This document shows positions 1 through 7,289 of a stretch of DNA of 18,615 bases, in pieces. Source of the stretch: Archaeoglobus sp. UBA234 (GTDB lineage: Archaea; Halobacteriota; Archaeoglobi; Archaeoglobales; Archaeoglobaceae); the NCBI GenBank assembly GCA_002494625.1, contig DACH01000008.1, positions 1 to 18,615 of the forward strand. Direction: 5' to 3'. Made by a program: the position numbers and the translations under genes. Position 1 is the first letter of the stretch, and every line of letters begins with the position of its first letter. The notes under the pieces are model-generated. The model saw nothing but the letters and a program-made list of their open reading frames with translations, was not told the origin of the DNA and made no database searches.

Positions 1-178
1 AGTATTAGCTGTATAACATAAAGTATAAATAATTTATCTACCCACCTCCCCTGCTTTATCCCCTCCCTTTCAGAAGGGATCTTAGCAGCAACGGAGAGTT
101 AAAATGGTCAAAAAACTGCTGTATAGGTAGATGTATCTTCTCAGAATATCCAAGTTCACAATGAGCAATGAGTCATAA
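1..178. other. Non-coding left edge, no gene seen
   Basis: No convincing coding region is seen. The minus strand carries an A/T-rich TATA-like stretch near 24-37 and a purine-rich GGGGAGGTGGG stretch near 42-52. These could belong to a minus-strand gene starting just left of the window, but that cannot be shown. A small CCCTTT/AAGGG hairpin sits near 64-77. Confidence 0.3.
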
Positions 179-1201
179 CTAATTGTTTTTAGTAGCTGTA
201 GCATACCACTCTTTAATCAACTCTTTGGCTTCATCATTATCTCTGAATTTAAATTCCAGATTGGACCATCCCAGAAAGCAATAACCATCAACCTTGCCCC
301 AAGTTTCTTCCAGAACGGTTCTGAAAATTTCTGCCTGAACACTTTTATTAACTCTCGATCTCTCGGCTCCTAATTCTCCAAAGAAAAATCCTTTCAAGTT
401 GTACTGCCTTTTTAAATTATTTCCCTTTTCAACAGCCATTTTCAGGTGATCTCTTAACTCCTGATATTGCGCATCACCCCATATAATATCAAAAGCCAAA
501 TAATCGTACTCATCTATACCTTCAATCTTTTCTGGACCAACATCAGCAAATTTTAGAACAAGATTTCCTGAAAACACTTGCCTTAAATCCTGAGATTTCT
601 TAATCCACTGGTTAACCAAATCCAAACTGGCAAAGGTAGCATCGGGTTCATTTAAAGGAGAATAAAATTCAACTTTCTCTTCTTCGGCGATTTTTGCCCA
701 GTGTAGAGCAACATCATAGAGCTCATCAATATACTCTGGGTCATTAAGATTTGGAAAACCACCCGGTCCAGCAGCATTTGGTTCAAGAAAAACAGCAAAT
801 CCCGCCTGATGGGCTTTCCTAATCAGAGCAATGATTCTACTTTCCGGGACATCTTCTCTTAAGCTTCCATCCTGCCTGACACTGTAAAGAGGACAAATTC
901 TGATGCCATTAATGTTTAAAGACTTTAATTCTTCTATCTCCTGAGCATCAAGAGAATACATACAATCTTCACTTGAGACAAACCTTAGAAAAGTTATATT
1001 CTGCCTTTGATATTGCAGGATTTCTTTATTCTCCTGAGTTACATCTTGGCTTTGGTACTGAGATGGGGTCTCCTTTTTCTCTTGGATTTCACTTTGAAAT
1101 GGAATTTTGTTTTCTAAACTCTCTTTTTTCTGGATGAAATAGGTTCCAATAATTAGAGAAAGTACCAAGATCCCGACTACTATCAAGATTTTTTTGTTCA
1201 T
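179..1201 (-). CDS. Membrane-anchored TIM-barrel protein resembling clan GH-A glycoside hydrolases
   Basis: This 340-aa protein has a short basic N-terminus and one hydrophobic segment (about residues 5-22). That suggests an outward-facing enzyme held by an uncleaved anchor; no lipobox cysteine is seen. A Gln/Glu/Lys-rich linker (about 25-68) leads to the globular part. There, LNEPD (Asn184-Glu185) has the form of the acid/base Asn-Glu pair after strand 4 of clan GH-A enzymes. FFGELG (Glu276) is placed where the nucleophile after strand 7 is expected. Conserved-looking aromatic and GxxP segments between them fit an (alpha/beta)8 barrel. The exact GH family and substrate are not recognisable. 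A GGAGGT sequence lies 12 nt upstream of the ATG, a rather long spacing, and a TATA element lies at about 1233-1243. It appears to be a single-gene unit. Confidence 0.6.
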   Translation of the reverse strand: MNKKILIVVGILVLSLIIGTYFIQKKESLENKIPFQSEIQEKKETPSQYQSQDVTQENKEILQYQRQNITFLRFVSSEDCMYSLDAQEIEELKSLNINGIRICPLYSVRQDGSLREDVPESRIIALIRKAHQAGFAVFLEPNAAGPGGFPNLNDPEYIDELYDVALHWAKIAEEEKVEFYSPLNEPDATFASLDLVNQWIKKSQDLRQVFSGNLVLKFADVGPEKIEGIDEYDYLAFDIIWGDAQYQELRDHLKMAVEKGNNLKRQYNLKGFFFGELGAERSRVNKSVQAEIFRTVLEETWGKVDGYCFLGWSNLEFKFRDNDEAKELIKEWYATATKNN

Positions 1202-1232
1202 TGCAATTTGATTACCTCCATACTTTAATAAA

Positions 1233-1243
1233 CTTTTTATATG
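1233..1243 (-). promoter_or_regulatory. TATA element for the TIM-barrel gene
   Basis: On the minus strand this reads CATATAAAAAG. It lies 30-40 nt upstream of the ATG at 1201, the distance expected for an archaeal TATA box with a short leader. Position and composition are the only evidence. Confidence 0.45.
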
Positions 1244-1335
1244 CTGCTCCGAATCTCCGCTTCACAAATAAAAAAGTTGCCAAAGGTGACTTTAAGAAAT
1301 CTTGGAGAGAATTCTGATCTCTGTTTTATATTTTA

Positions 1336-1554
1336 CCCGCTGTTATACGGACGCCCATCATAAATAGATTGCAATGCTTGTTTCGAACTGAAGAGAGCCA
1401 TAAGCCTATGATTTTTTATTTTCATACGATCAACAACAGGTTGTCAGCATCGGATCGATCCTTTATACAACAACTCCTCCAATTCATCATCAGTCAGTTC
1501 TAACCCGGCAAATCTTTTTTGTAACCCAGCCGGAAATCGCTGAATTTGAACATC
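1336..1554 (-). pseudogene. Possible decayed small ORF
   Basis: The spacer 1202-1586 has no intact gene, but one minus-strand frame stays open from 1554 down to a TAA at 1333-1335, broken only by a TGA at 1444-1446. The upstream half reads protein-like and ends in a charged helix (AGLELTDDELEELL). The downstream half reads like the tail of a basic protein (DRMKIKNHRLMALFSSKQ). No start codon or ribosome site is seen. It could be a remnant of a small two-part gene or simple chance. The family is not recognised. Confidence 0.25.
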
Positions 1555-1586
1555 TCATCGTACTGAAAATCCAGAGAAATCTTTTA

Positions 1587-1790
1587 TCAACTTCCAAGCA
1601 TATCTGCAGCCTCTTTTAGTAGTTCTTCACCCTTTCTGAACTTCTTTACAGCTTTGAGAAGGGTTTCTGCGACATCCGGGCGTAAATCTTTGATTTTATC
1701 TACCCATTCAAGATACTTCTCGTTGTGCTCCTCAGTATGCTCAACCCAGTGCTGAAGAAGATGTTTTAGTTTTTCCAGTTCGTTATCCAT
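1587..1790 (-). CDS. Small helical protein with a His-every-fourth-residue face
   Basis: This 67-aa protein is predicted almost entirely alpha-helical. Its N-terminal helix carries His10, His14, His18 and His22 in the pattern HLLQHWVEHTEEH, which puts four histidines on one helix face, with glutamates between them. I recall similar archaeal small proteins with an HW-E-HNEEH motif, but no assigned function. Metal binding (zinc or nickel) is an inference from the His spacing. The start is well supported: GAGGTGA sits 5 nt upstream of the ATG. A triple 10-bp A/T repeat (1821-1850) holds TATA-like sequence at the right distance. The gene appears monocistronic, lying downstream of the larger minus-strand gene that ends at 1847. 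Confidence 0.7.
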   Translation of the reverse strand: MDNELEKLKHLLQHWVEHTEEHNEKYLEWVDKIKDLRPDVAETLLKAVKKFRKGEELLKEAADMLGS

Positions 1791-1820
1791 TTTTTCACCT
1801 CAAAAAAAGAAAATGAGGCT

Positions 1821-1850
1821 GAAAGTTTTTAAAAGTTTTTAAAAGTTTAT
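1821..1850. repeat. Three tandem 10-bp A/T repeats between two minus-strand genes
   Basis: The plus strand reads GAAAGTTTTT, AAAAGTTTTT, AAAAGTTTAT: three near-identical 10-bp units, one DNA helical turn each. They overlap the stop codon of the gene ending at 1847 and lie 31-60 nt upstream of the small His-rich gene. On the minus strand each unit contains CTTTTAAAAA-like TATA sequence, so this is probably that gene's promoter. Confidence 0.5.
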
Positions 1851-3808
1851 CTTCCTTTAAACCTCGGCTTATCCTTCCTTAAAAAGGCAGATATGCCCTC
1901 CCTCAGATCTTCGGTTGAAAAGACAATTCCAGCCCCAAAGCTCTCCATTTCAAGCCCGATATCCATAGGCACTTCTCCGCCCTTGTTAATTAACCTCTTG
2001 ATTATCGCCATTGAAATCGGAGCACATCTCTCAGCTACCTCTTTTGCGTATTTCATTACCTCTTCGTCAAACTTGTCGTCCTCGAAAACCTTGTTGATTA
2101 TACCAAATCTCTCTGCCTCTTCAGCAGTAATTCTCTCACCAGTTAAAGCAAGCTGCATTGCCCTGCTAATACCGACAAGTTTCACAAGCCTCTGTGTACC
2201 ACTCCATCCAGGAATTAAACCAAGTGTGACCTCAGGCAATCCGATAACTGCCGATTTCTTTGCCAGCCTTATATCACATGACATAGCAAGTTCTAAACCA
2301 CCACCAAGCGCATAGCCATTGATTGCTGCAATAACTGGTTTGGGAATCTCGCTCAATCTCCTGAAGACTCTCTCTCCCTTTCTATTGTGTTCGAGGAAGT
2401 CGAAAGCATGGTTTATCATCGAAGTCAGATCAGCTCCGGCTGAGAATGCTCTCCCCTCTCCCGTTACCACTATAACTCTGGAGTCATCATCCCAGAGCAT
2501 TGTTATGGCTCTGTCAAGTTCCTCAATCATCTCTGAAGATATTGCGTTCAGTCTGTCAGGTCTGCTCAAAATGAGCTTTGTAATCTTACTTTCGGAATCT
2601 TTCTCTATTTTTATCGTGCTGAACTCCTTACATTCAGGTTCCTTTTCCTCTCCACTGAGGATTTTTTCAAGTTCTCCTTTTTTCAGACTTTCCGCAGGCT
2701 CAAATATTTTCTTGCCAAACTGTTTTGAGAGTTGCTCAAGCCTCTCAATAATCTGTTTTTCACCCAGGTTTTTGGCAAATTCAAAAGGTCCAAAGGGTCT
2801 GTTCAATCCAAGTTTGACAGCCATGTCAATGTCTTCAGGCTTTGCAACCCCCATTTCAACCAGCTTAACAGCTTCATTTATCTCGACAATCGTAAAGTCC
2901 ATTGGATTTACCTTATCTGTTGCCTTATCCGAATCGATTGTGGGTCTTCCAGTACTCCAGTCGTACCACCCTGCTCCGCTCTTCTTCCCGAGTTTTCCTT
3001 CTTTAACCATCTTTTCGAGGATTTCAGGAGGCTCATAATCGCTGCTTATAGATTGAGAGTAATACTTCATGGCATGGTAGAAGATATCAATACCTGTATA
3101 GTCCATCAGCTCAAAAGGACCCATTGGCAGCCCGAGTCTTCGCATTGTAGCATCTACTTCTTCAGGCTCGGCTATACCCTTTTCAATTATCGCCATCAGC
3201 AAAGCACCGGATGGAGCCTGTATTCTGTTCACGATGAAGCCGGGAACATCTCTTTCAACCCTAACAGGAGTTTTCCCTATACTCTTCACGAATTCAATAA
3301 GAATATCCATTGTATCCTCACTCGTTTTCTCTCCTTTAATCACCTCAACCAGCCTCATCAGAACAGGTGGATTGAAGAAGTGCAATCCGGCAAATTTCTC
3401 CTCTCTCTTGGTTGCCTTAGCCAAATCAGTTATTTTCATCGTTGATGTGTTACTTGTAAAAATACACTTAGGTTTTGCAAACTTCTCGCACTCTCCAAAT
3501 ACCTCGGTTTTAATGTCGAATATCTCAGGCACAGCTTCTATAACCAGATCAGCATCTTTTACAGCTTCCTCTAAGCTCGTTGTTGGCTTTATCCTAGATA
3601 ACACATCATCAGCACTATCTACCTTTCCTTTATCCTGCAGTTTTTTCAGACTCGCTTCAATCCTCTGCATTCCTCTATCTACGAATTCCTGCTTTATATC
3701 TCTCATAGCAACCTCATAACCGGCGATTGCGCAAACTTCAGCAATGCCATGCCCCATGTCCCCTGCTCCGAGAACAGCAACTTTCTTTATCCTTTCCTTC
3801 ACATCCAT
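1847..3808 (-). CDS. Fused 3-hydroxyacyl-CoA dehydrogenase / enoyl-CoA hydratase
   Basis: This 653-aa enzyme should catalyse two consecutive beta-oxidation steps, hydrating enoyl-CoA and oxidising (S)-3-hydroxyacyl-CoA with NAD. The N-terminal Rossmann domain has GAGDMG (14-19), an NTST segment (120-123), and the HAD His in GLHFFNPP (His143) with Glu155. The 3HCDH C-terminal domains follow (about 188-370). From about 395 comes a crotonase domain with the oxyanion-hole segment AFSAGADL and both catalytic glutamates, Glu506 (GGGLELA) and Glu526 (GLPEV), so both activities look intact. The order dehydrogenase-then-hydratase is the archaeal arrangement, opposite to bacterial FadB. The open frame continues upstream, but I start at MDVKERIKK because GGTGG lies 5 nt before that ATG and the Rossmann fold begins there. 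It is divergent from the gene at 3927. Confidence 0.93.
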   Translation of the reverse strand: MDVKERIKKVAVLGAGDMGHGIAEVCAIAGYEVAMRDIKQEFVDRGMQRIEASLKKLQDKGKVDSADDVLSRIKPTTSLEEAVKDADLVIEAVPEIFDIKTEVFGECEKFAKPKCIFTSNTSTMKITDLAKATKREEKFAGLHFFNPPVLMRLVEVIKGEKTSEDTMDILIEFVKSIGKTPVRVERDVPGFIVNRIQAPSGALLMAIIEKGIAEPEEVDATMRRLGLPMGPFELMDYTGIDIFYHAMKYYSQSISSDYEPPEILEKMVKEGKLGKKSGAGWYDWSTGRPTIDSDKATDKVNPMDFTIVEINEAVKLVEMGVAKPEDIDMAVKLGLNRPFGPFEFAKNLGEKQIIERLEQLSKQFGKKIFEPAESLKKGELEKILSGEEKEPECKEFSTIKIEKDSESKITKLILSRPDRLNAISSEMIEELDRAITMLWDDDSRVIVVTGEGRAFSAGADLTSMINHAFDFLEHNRKGERVFRRLSEIPKPVIAAINGYALGGGLELAMSCDIRLAKKSAVIGLPEVTLGLIPGWSGTQRLVKLVGISRAMQLALTGERITAEEAERFGIINKVFEDDKFDEEVMKYAKEVAERCAPISMAIIKRLINKGGEVPMDIGLEMESFGAGIVFSTEDLREGISAFLRKDKPRFKGR

Positions 3809-3926
3809 AAAACCACCATAATAAACAGGAATGTATGAAAGAAAAATTTTTTCAAAATTATGCATTGCAGTTGAGAATATTTGATTACAGGAGAATCTAA
3901 TTATGGGATGACTGCAGTAAAATTTT
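3809..3926. promoter_or_regulatory. Divergent promoter region
   Basis: This 118-bp A/T-rich spacer separates the beta-oxidation fusion gene (minus) from the SDR gene (plus). It contains a GAAAAATTTTTTC self-complementary stretch near 3840-3852. TATA-like candidates are GAATATTTGA (about 3873-3882) for the plus gene and the A/T palindrome region for the minus gene. No distinct operator was identified. Confidence 0.4.
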
Positions 3927-4817
3927 ATGCAATATTTTATAACAGGTGGCACAGGTTTCATTGGTGGATATATCGTAAAAAAGCTGATTGAAGAGGATAA
4001 TGAAGTAGTTGTTCTGACAAGAGAGGTCTCTGATAGCAGAAAGGTGGAAGGTGTAGAATATGTAAAGGGAAATCCTCTCAAAAAGGGAGAGTGGCAGAAA
4101 AAAGTTAAAGATGCTGAGACAGTAATCAACCTCGCAGGTTATCCGATATTCCTCAGATGGACCGATGAGAGAAAAAGGAAAATTTATGAGAGCAGGGTCC
4201 TGACGACAAGAAACTTAGTTGAGGCTCTTGATGATGGCATGCATCTCCTCAACGCCTCTGCCGTTGGCTATTATGGCTCAAGAGGTGATGAAATCCTCAA
4301 CGAATTATCTCAACCGGGTAATGATTTTCTGGCTCGTGTTACTGCTGACTGGGAAAATGAAGCTTTGAAAGCTGAAGAAAAGGGAGTAAAGGTATCCATC
4401 TGCAGATTTGGAACTGTTCTGGGGAATGGAGGGATACTCAAAATGCTGTATCCTCTGTTCAGATGGTACATGGGTGGGGAAATCGGGAGTGGAAGACAGT
4501 GGTTCTCCTGGATTCACATAGAGGATCTTTACATGGTCTTCAGGTTTTTAATTGAGAATGAACTTGAGGGAATTTTCAACTGCACCTCTCCAAATCCTGT
4601 AACAAACAGTGAATTTACAGGATTTCTCTCAAAAGCTGTTAAAAGACCTGCTATATTCAGAATTCCCTCATCTATACTCCGCTTAATTTTTGGAGAGTTT
4701 GCGGATGTCATTACGGGTGGACAGAGAGCAATCCCTGAGAGATTGATAGACGAGGGTTTTGAGTTTCTCTATCCGAACATTGAGGAGGCACTCGGTGATG
4801 TTCTGAGGACTTTTTAG
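3927..4817 (+). CDS. TIGR01777-type (YfcH/SDR39U1) epimerase-like protein
   Basis: This 296-aa atypical short-chain dehydrogenase/reductase opens with GGTGFIG (7-13), the NAD(P)-binding glycine motif of extended SDRs. It continues with VINLAGYPI (strand 4), an ASAVGYYG segment that supplies the Ser and Tyr of the active-site region, and the FSWIHIEDL motif typical of this family. The DUF1731-like C-terminal region follows, with VITGGQRAIPERL near the end. Length matches the family (about 300 aa). The substrate is not known for the family. No clear ribosome-binding sequence precedes the ATG, so translation may be leaderless or short-leader. It converges with glutamate dehydrogenase 53 bp downstream. 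Confidence 0.85.
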   Translation: MQYFITGGTGFIGGYIVKKLIEEDNEVVVLTREVSDSRKVEGVEYVKGNPLKKGEWQKKVKDAETVINLAGYPIFLRWTDERKRKIYESRVLTTRNLVEALDDGMHLLNASAVGYYGSRGDEILNELSQPGNDFLARVTADWENEALKAEEKGVKVSICRFGTVLGNGGILKMLYPLFRWYMGGEIGSGRQWFSWIHIEDLYMVFRFLIENELEGIFNCTSPNPVTNSEFTGFLSKAVKRPAIFRIPSSILRLIFGEFADVITGGQRAIPERLIDEGFEFLYPNIEEALGDVLRTF

Positions 4818-4837
4818 AGGTTTGGAGGCTTAAAAAG

Positions 4838-4851
4838 AAATTTATAAATTT
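4838..4851. other. A/T palindrome between convergent genes
   Basis: AAATTTATAAATTT is a perfect 14-bp palindrome in the 53-bp gap between two convergent genes. It may help transcript ending on either strand, but it is short and A/T-only, so the call is weak. Confidence 0.2.
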
Positions 4852-4870
4852 TATGAATAAATCTCTGCAA

Positions 4871-6127
4871 CTATTGGGGCCAGAGTCCCCTGAGTTCAAA
4901 GGCTCTTACAACCCTCTTAAGAGCGAGAATCATTGCAGCATCTCTTGAACTCACATCATAGTCTTCCTTTATGGTGTAAACCTCTTTGAAGCTCCTTACA
5001 AGAACCTTCTCAAGCTCCGAATTTACTCTTTCCTCACCCCAGAAATATCTGTTCAGATCCTGAACCCATTCAAAATAGCTGACAACAACTCCTCCAGCAT
5101 TGGCAAGAATGTCTGGAACGACGAAAATGCCTCTTTCCTCAAGAATTCTGTCCGCCTCTGGAGTTGTTGGGCCGTTTGCTCCTTCCGATATGATTTTGGC
5201 GTTTATTCTATCTGCATTTTTCTCAGTGATAACTTCTTCAAGAGCTGCAGGTATGAGAATATCACACTCAAGCTCGAGAAGCTTCTCGTTGCTTATCTCC
5301 TCACATTTCTCTGCTCCTTTTACAGAGCCAGTATATGATTTATGCTCCGCAACCCTGTCAACATCCAGGCCATCATCGCTATATATTCCACCTTTGGAGT
5401 CGCTCACAGCTATTATTTTTGCTCCCCATTCTGAGAGGATTTTCGCAGCATGATATCCAACATTCCCAAAACCCTGGATTACTACCTTAGCGTTTTTTAT
5501 CTCTATCCCAAGTTTTTTAGCGGCCTCTCTTGCTGCAATAGCAGTCCCCCTTCCTGTTGAAGCTGTTCTACCCTCACTTCCACCAATTTCAACGGGCTTT
5601 CCTGTCACTATTCCTGGGATAGTGTATCCCAGCACATTGCTGTATGTGTCCATTATCCATGCCATTGTCTGAGGGTTCGTGTAAACATCAGGAGCTGGAA
5701 TATCTCTGTCTGGTCCGATTACCGGAAGAATTGCTGTTGTATATCTTCTTGTCAATCTTTCAAGCTCTCCTTCACTCATCTTTTTTGGATCACAGATTAT
5801 TCCTCCTTTACCACCACCGTAAGGGATGTTCACAACCGCACACTTCCACGTCATCCACATAGACAGGGCTATTACTTCTTCAAGTGTAACCTCTGGGTGA
5901 TACCTTATCCCTCCTTTGTAAGGTCCTCTCACACCGCAGTGCTGGCTTCTAAAGCCTGTAAATACTTTTATGCTACCATCATCCATTTTAACAGGCACTT
6001 TTACCTGCAGAACTCTATCTGGAACTTTGAGGTAGTCAACCACTCCTCTATCAAGCTTAAGAACTTCAGCAGCATCCTCCAACTGCTTTACAGCCATTTC
6101 ATATGGATTGCGCTTTATGCGCTCCAT
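4871..6127 (-). CDS. gdhA: Glutamate dehydrogenase (hexameric type)
   Basis: This 418-aa enzyme interconverts glutamate and 2-oxoglutarate plus ammonia. Motifs are in order: GPYKGGIRYHP (Lys71, substrate), MTWKCAVVNIPYGGGKGGI (Lys95 and catalytic Lys107), IPAPDVYT (Asp147) and the nucleotide fold GFGNVG (219-224). The C-terminal SYFEWVQ segment is typical of the family. Length is close to the roughly 420 aa of hyperthermophile enzymes. The open frame extends to 6154, but the start at 6127 (MERIKRNP) has GGTGAT spaced correctly before the ATG and fits the family N-terminus. NAD versus NADP preference cannot be read with confidence. Confidence 0.95.
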   Translation of the reverse strand: MERIKRNPYEMAVKQLEDAAEVLKLDRGVVDYLKVPDRVLQVKVPVKMDDGSIKVFTGFRSQHCGVRGPYKGGIRYHPEVTLEEVIALSMWMTWKCAVVNIPYGGGKGGIICDPKKMSEGELERLTRRYTTAILPVIGPDRDIPAPDVYTNPQTMAWIMDTYSNVLGYTIPGIVTGKPVEIGGSEGRTASTGRGTAIAAREAAKKLGIEIKNAKVVIQGFGNVGYHAAKILSEWGAKIIAVSDSKGGIYSDDGLDVDRVAEHKSYTGSVKGAEKCEEISNEKLLELECDILIPAALEEVITEKNADRINAKIISEGANGPTTPEADRILEERGIFVVPDILANAGGVVVSYFEWVQDLNRYFWGEERVNSELEKVLVRSFKEVYTIKEDYDVSSRDAAMILALKRVVRAFELRGLWPQ

Positions 6128-6239
6128 AATATCACCTGCAAATTGTATTTTCAATCTTAAAATATTTAATACTGTTCACAATTAATTTCAGAAAACCCAT
6201 AGGGACTAAGGATATATTCCAGGCAGGAGTATCTATATT

Positions 6240-6420
6240 GTGCCCGTAAAATATCGATAAGGGGCTTTGTTCAGGATGTGGCTTATGATAGGAAATATGT
6301 CCCGAAGTACTTGAACTTGGAGATGATGATACTATTCATGTCATCGGAGATTGCAGCGAGAATGAAAGTTGCAGTGAGGCAGCAGAAAGCTGCCCCGAGG
6401 GTGCAATAAGCATAGAATAA
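6240..6420 (+). pseudogene. Broken single-cluster [4Fe-4S] ferredoxin gene
   Basis: From 6256 the plus strand reads DKGLCSGCGL, then TGA (6286-6288) and TAG (6289-6291). It then continues in frame as EICPEVLELGDDD... and ends AAESCPEGAISIE before TAA at 6418. This matches a monocluster ferredoxin: C-x2-C-x2-[C]-x3-CP, an acidic middle, a DCSENESC segment, and the last ligand in SCP. The TGA lies exactly at the third cluster-cysteine position. Upstream, GTG CCC GTA AAA at 6240 looks like the old start but is one frame off, and a TAA in the ferredoxin frame falls at 6247-6249. Frame damage plus adjacent stops indicate a pseudogene. It lies divergent from gdhA. Confidence 0.75.
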
Positions 6421-6455
6421 GACAAGCTTAATCGACTGATAGAGTAGGTTATCAT

Positions 6456-6473
6456 CACTCAAAAAATTGAGTG
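6456..6473. terminator. Inverted repeat between convergent units
   Basis: CACTCAA and TTGAGTG form a perfect 7-bp stem around an AAAA loop. It sits between the ferredoxin remnant (plus) and the 3' end of the superoxide reductase gene (minus, ends at 6489). It may end transcripts from either side. Confidence 0.4.
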
Positions 6474-6488
6474 GTAAGAAATAGAGAA

Positions 6489-6866
6489 CTATAGTTTGAC
6501 TTCAACCTCACTTCTCCAGAGTCCATGAATGTTACAGAAGGAAGTTGCGATGAGTTTTCCTGATCTGGATGTTTTAAAGGCAAAAAGAGCAATGGGTTCT
6601 GTGTAAACTGCTCCTTTGTTAGCCCCCTCTACCGACTCTCCATGAGCCGTAAACTCTGCCCTACCCACCTGGTAGGGAAACTTCTCACCCTCAGGAAGAA
6701 ACAGCAACTCAATCCACCTTATGTGGTGTTCTGTTGTGTTCGGATGGGGTATTTCTTTTCCGACTGTAATTTTCACTTCGGTAACCTTATCCTTTACTAT
6801 ATCACCCACTTCTATAACGGGAACATGTTTTTCACTTTTCCAGTCGGCAGTTTGATAGAGTTCCAT
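6489..6866 (-). CDS. sor: Superoxide reductase (neelaredoxin, one-iron type)
   Basis: This 125-aa protein reduces superoxide to hydrogen peroxide without making oxygen, using a Fe(His)4(Cys) centre. The ligand set is complete: EKH (Glu12, Lys13, His14), His41 and His47 in HPNTTEHH, and Cys111 and His114 in CNIHGLW. There is no N-terminal desulforedoxin Fe(Cys)4 domain, so it is the small neelaredoxin class. It closely resembles the Archaeoglobus fulgidus protein as I remember it. GAGGTGGTGAT precedes the ATG. Its own TATA element lies at about 6915-6925, and an upstream terminator-like repeat separates it from the ferredoxin gene. Electron donors could be the neighbouring ferredoxin or a rubredoxin elsewhere. 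Confidence 0.95.
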   Translation of the reverse strand: MELYQTADWKSEKHVPVIEVGDIVKDKVTEVKITVGKEIPHPNTTEHHIRWIELLFLPEGEKFPYQVGRAEFTAHGESVEGANKGAVYTEPIALFAFKTSRSGKLIATSFCNIHGLWRSEVEVKL

Positions 6867-6914
6867 AATATCACCACCTCAAACTTAATTTCAAATTTTA
6901 AAATACTATCGGGG

Positions 6915-6925
6915 TTTTTTATAAG
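6915..6925 (-). promoter_or_regulatory. TATA element for superoxide reductase
   Basis: The minus strand reads CTTATAAAAAA about 50-60 nt upstream of the ATG at 6866. With the usual 25-nt spacing, transcription would start near 6890 and give a leader of about 25 nt carrying the GAGGTG site. Confidence 0.5.
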
Positions 6926-6960
6926 TATGGATTCCTACTTTTCCCGGACTCACAGTTTAG

Positions 6961-6980
6961 AAAAGTAAAAAATTACTTTT
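6961..6980 (-). terminator. Perfect inverted repeat just after the ferredoxin stop codon
   Basis: AAAAGTAA and TTACTTTT pair as an 8-bp stem around an AAAA loop, directly abutting the ferredoxin stop codon at 6981-6983. On the minus strand the 3' arm is T-rich. It likely ends the two-gene ferredoxin unit and insulates the superoxide reductase promoter. Confidence 0.5.
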
Positions 6981-7286
6981 TTATTTATCCGTCCCTTTCA
7001 AAGGTACTGGTTTGTAGTGAAGCGTAAGCTTATCCAAGAAGTCCTCGAAATCAATTTTTGTCAGTATATCCCAGTCAAAGGGATCAGCCTCGCGGATCTC
7101 AATAGAGAGAGCATTTGCTGGACAAACAGCTATGCATGAACCAAAACCATCACAGAGCTTTTCATCTTTGAGTATGACTTTCTCATCGACAAGCTCGAGA
7201 GCTGAAGTGGGGCATGAGTTTACACATCTCCCACAACCAGTGCACAGCTCCTCGTTAATGGTAATAATCATCCTTTTCTCCTTCAT
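6981..7286 (-). CDS. Two-cluster ferredoxin with an altered second cluster site
   Basis: This 101-aa cytoplasmic electron carrier has one full cluster motif, C15-x2-C18-x2-C21-x3-C25-P. The second is incomplete: C45-D-G-F-G-S-C51-x3-C55-P, with Phe48 where the second Cys would be. It may therefore bind a 3Fe-4S or differently ligated cluster. I recall the same C-x-G-(L/F)-G-x-C form in a family of longer ferredoxins fused to a Cys-rich C-terminal domain. That domain is here the separate upstream gene. The tail after residue 63 (READPFDW) also resembles that family's linker. The ATG lies 3 nt after the upstream stop. Met6 is an alternative start, with AAGGAG just before it. Confidence 0.85.
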   Translation of the reverse strand: MKEKRMIITINEELCTGCGRCVNSCPTSALELVDEKVILKDEKLCDGFGSCIAVCPANALSIEIREADPFDWDILTKIDFEDFLDKLTLHYKPVPLKGTDK

Positions 7287-7289
7287 GCT

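Noticed and set aside
1893..3719. Long plus-strand open frames opposite the beta-oxidation gene
   Set aside because: Serine/leucine-rich shadow frames of a clear minus-strand gene, with no motifs or ribosome sites.
3809..4129. N-terminal extension of the dehydrogenase/hydratase fusion to 760 aa
   Set aside because: The extension is low-quality sequence, overlaps the divergent SDR gene and lies before a good ribosome site at the normal start.
6286..6291. TGA-TAG in the ferredoxin frame as selenocysteine plus pyrrolysine recoding
   Set aside because: Two adjacent recoded stops would be extraordinary. An upstream frame break and a TAA in the same frame already disable the gene, and no SECIS-like hairpin was identified after it.
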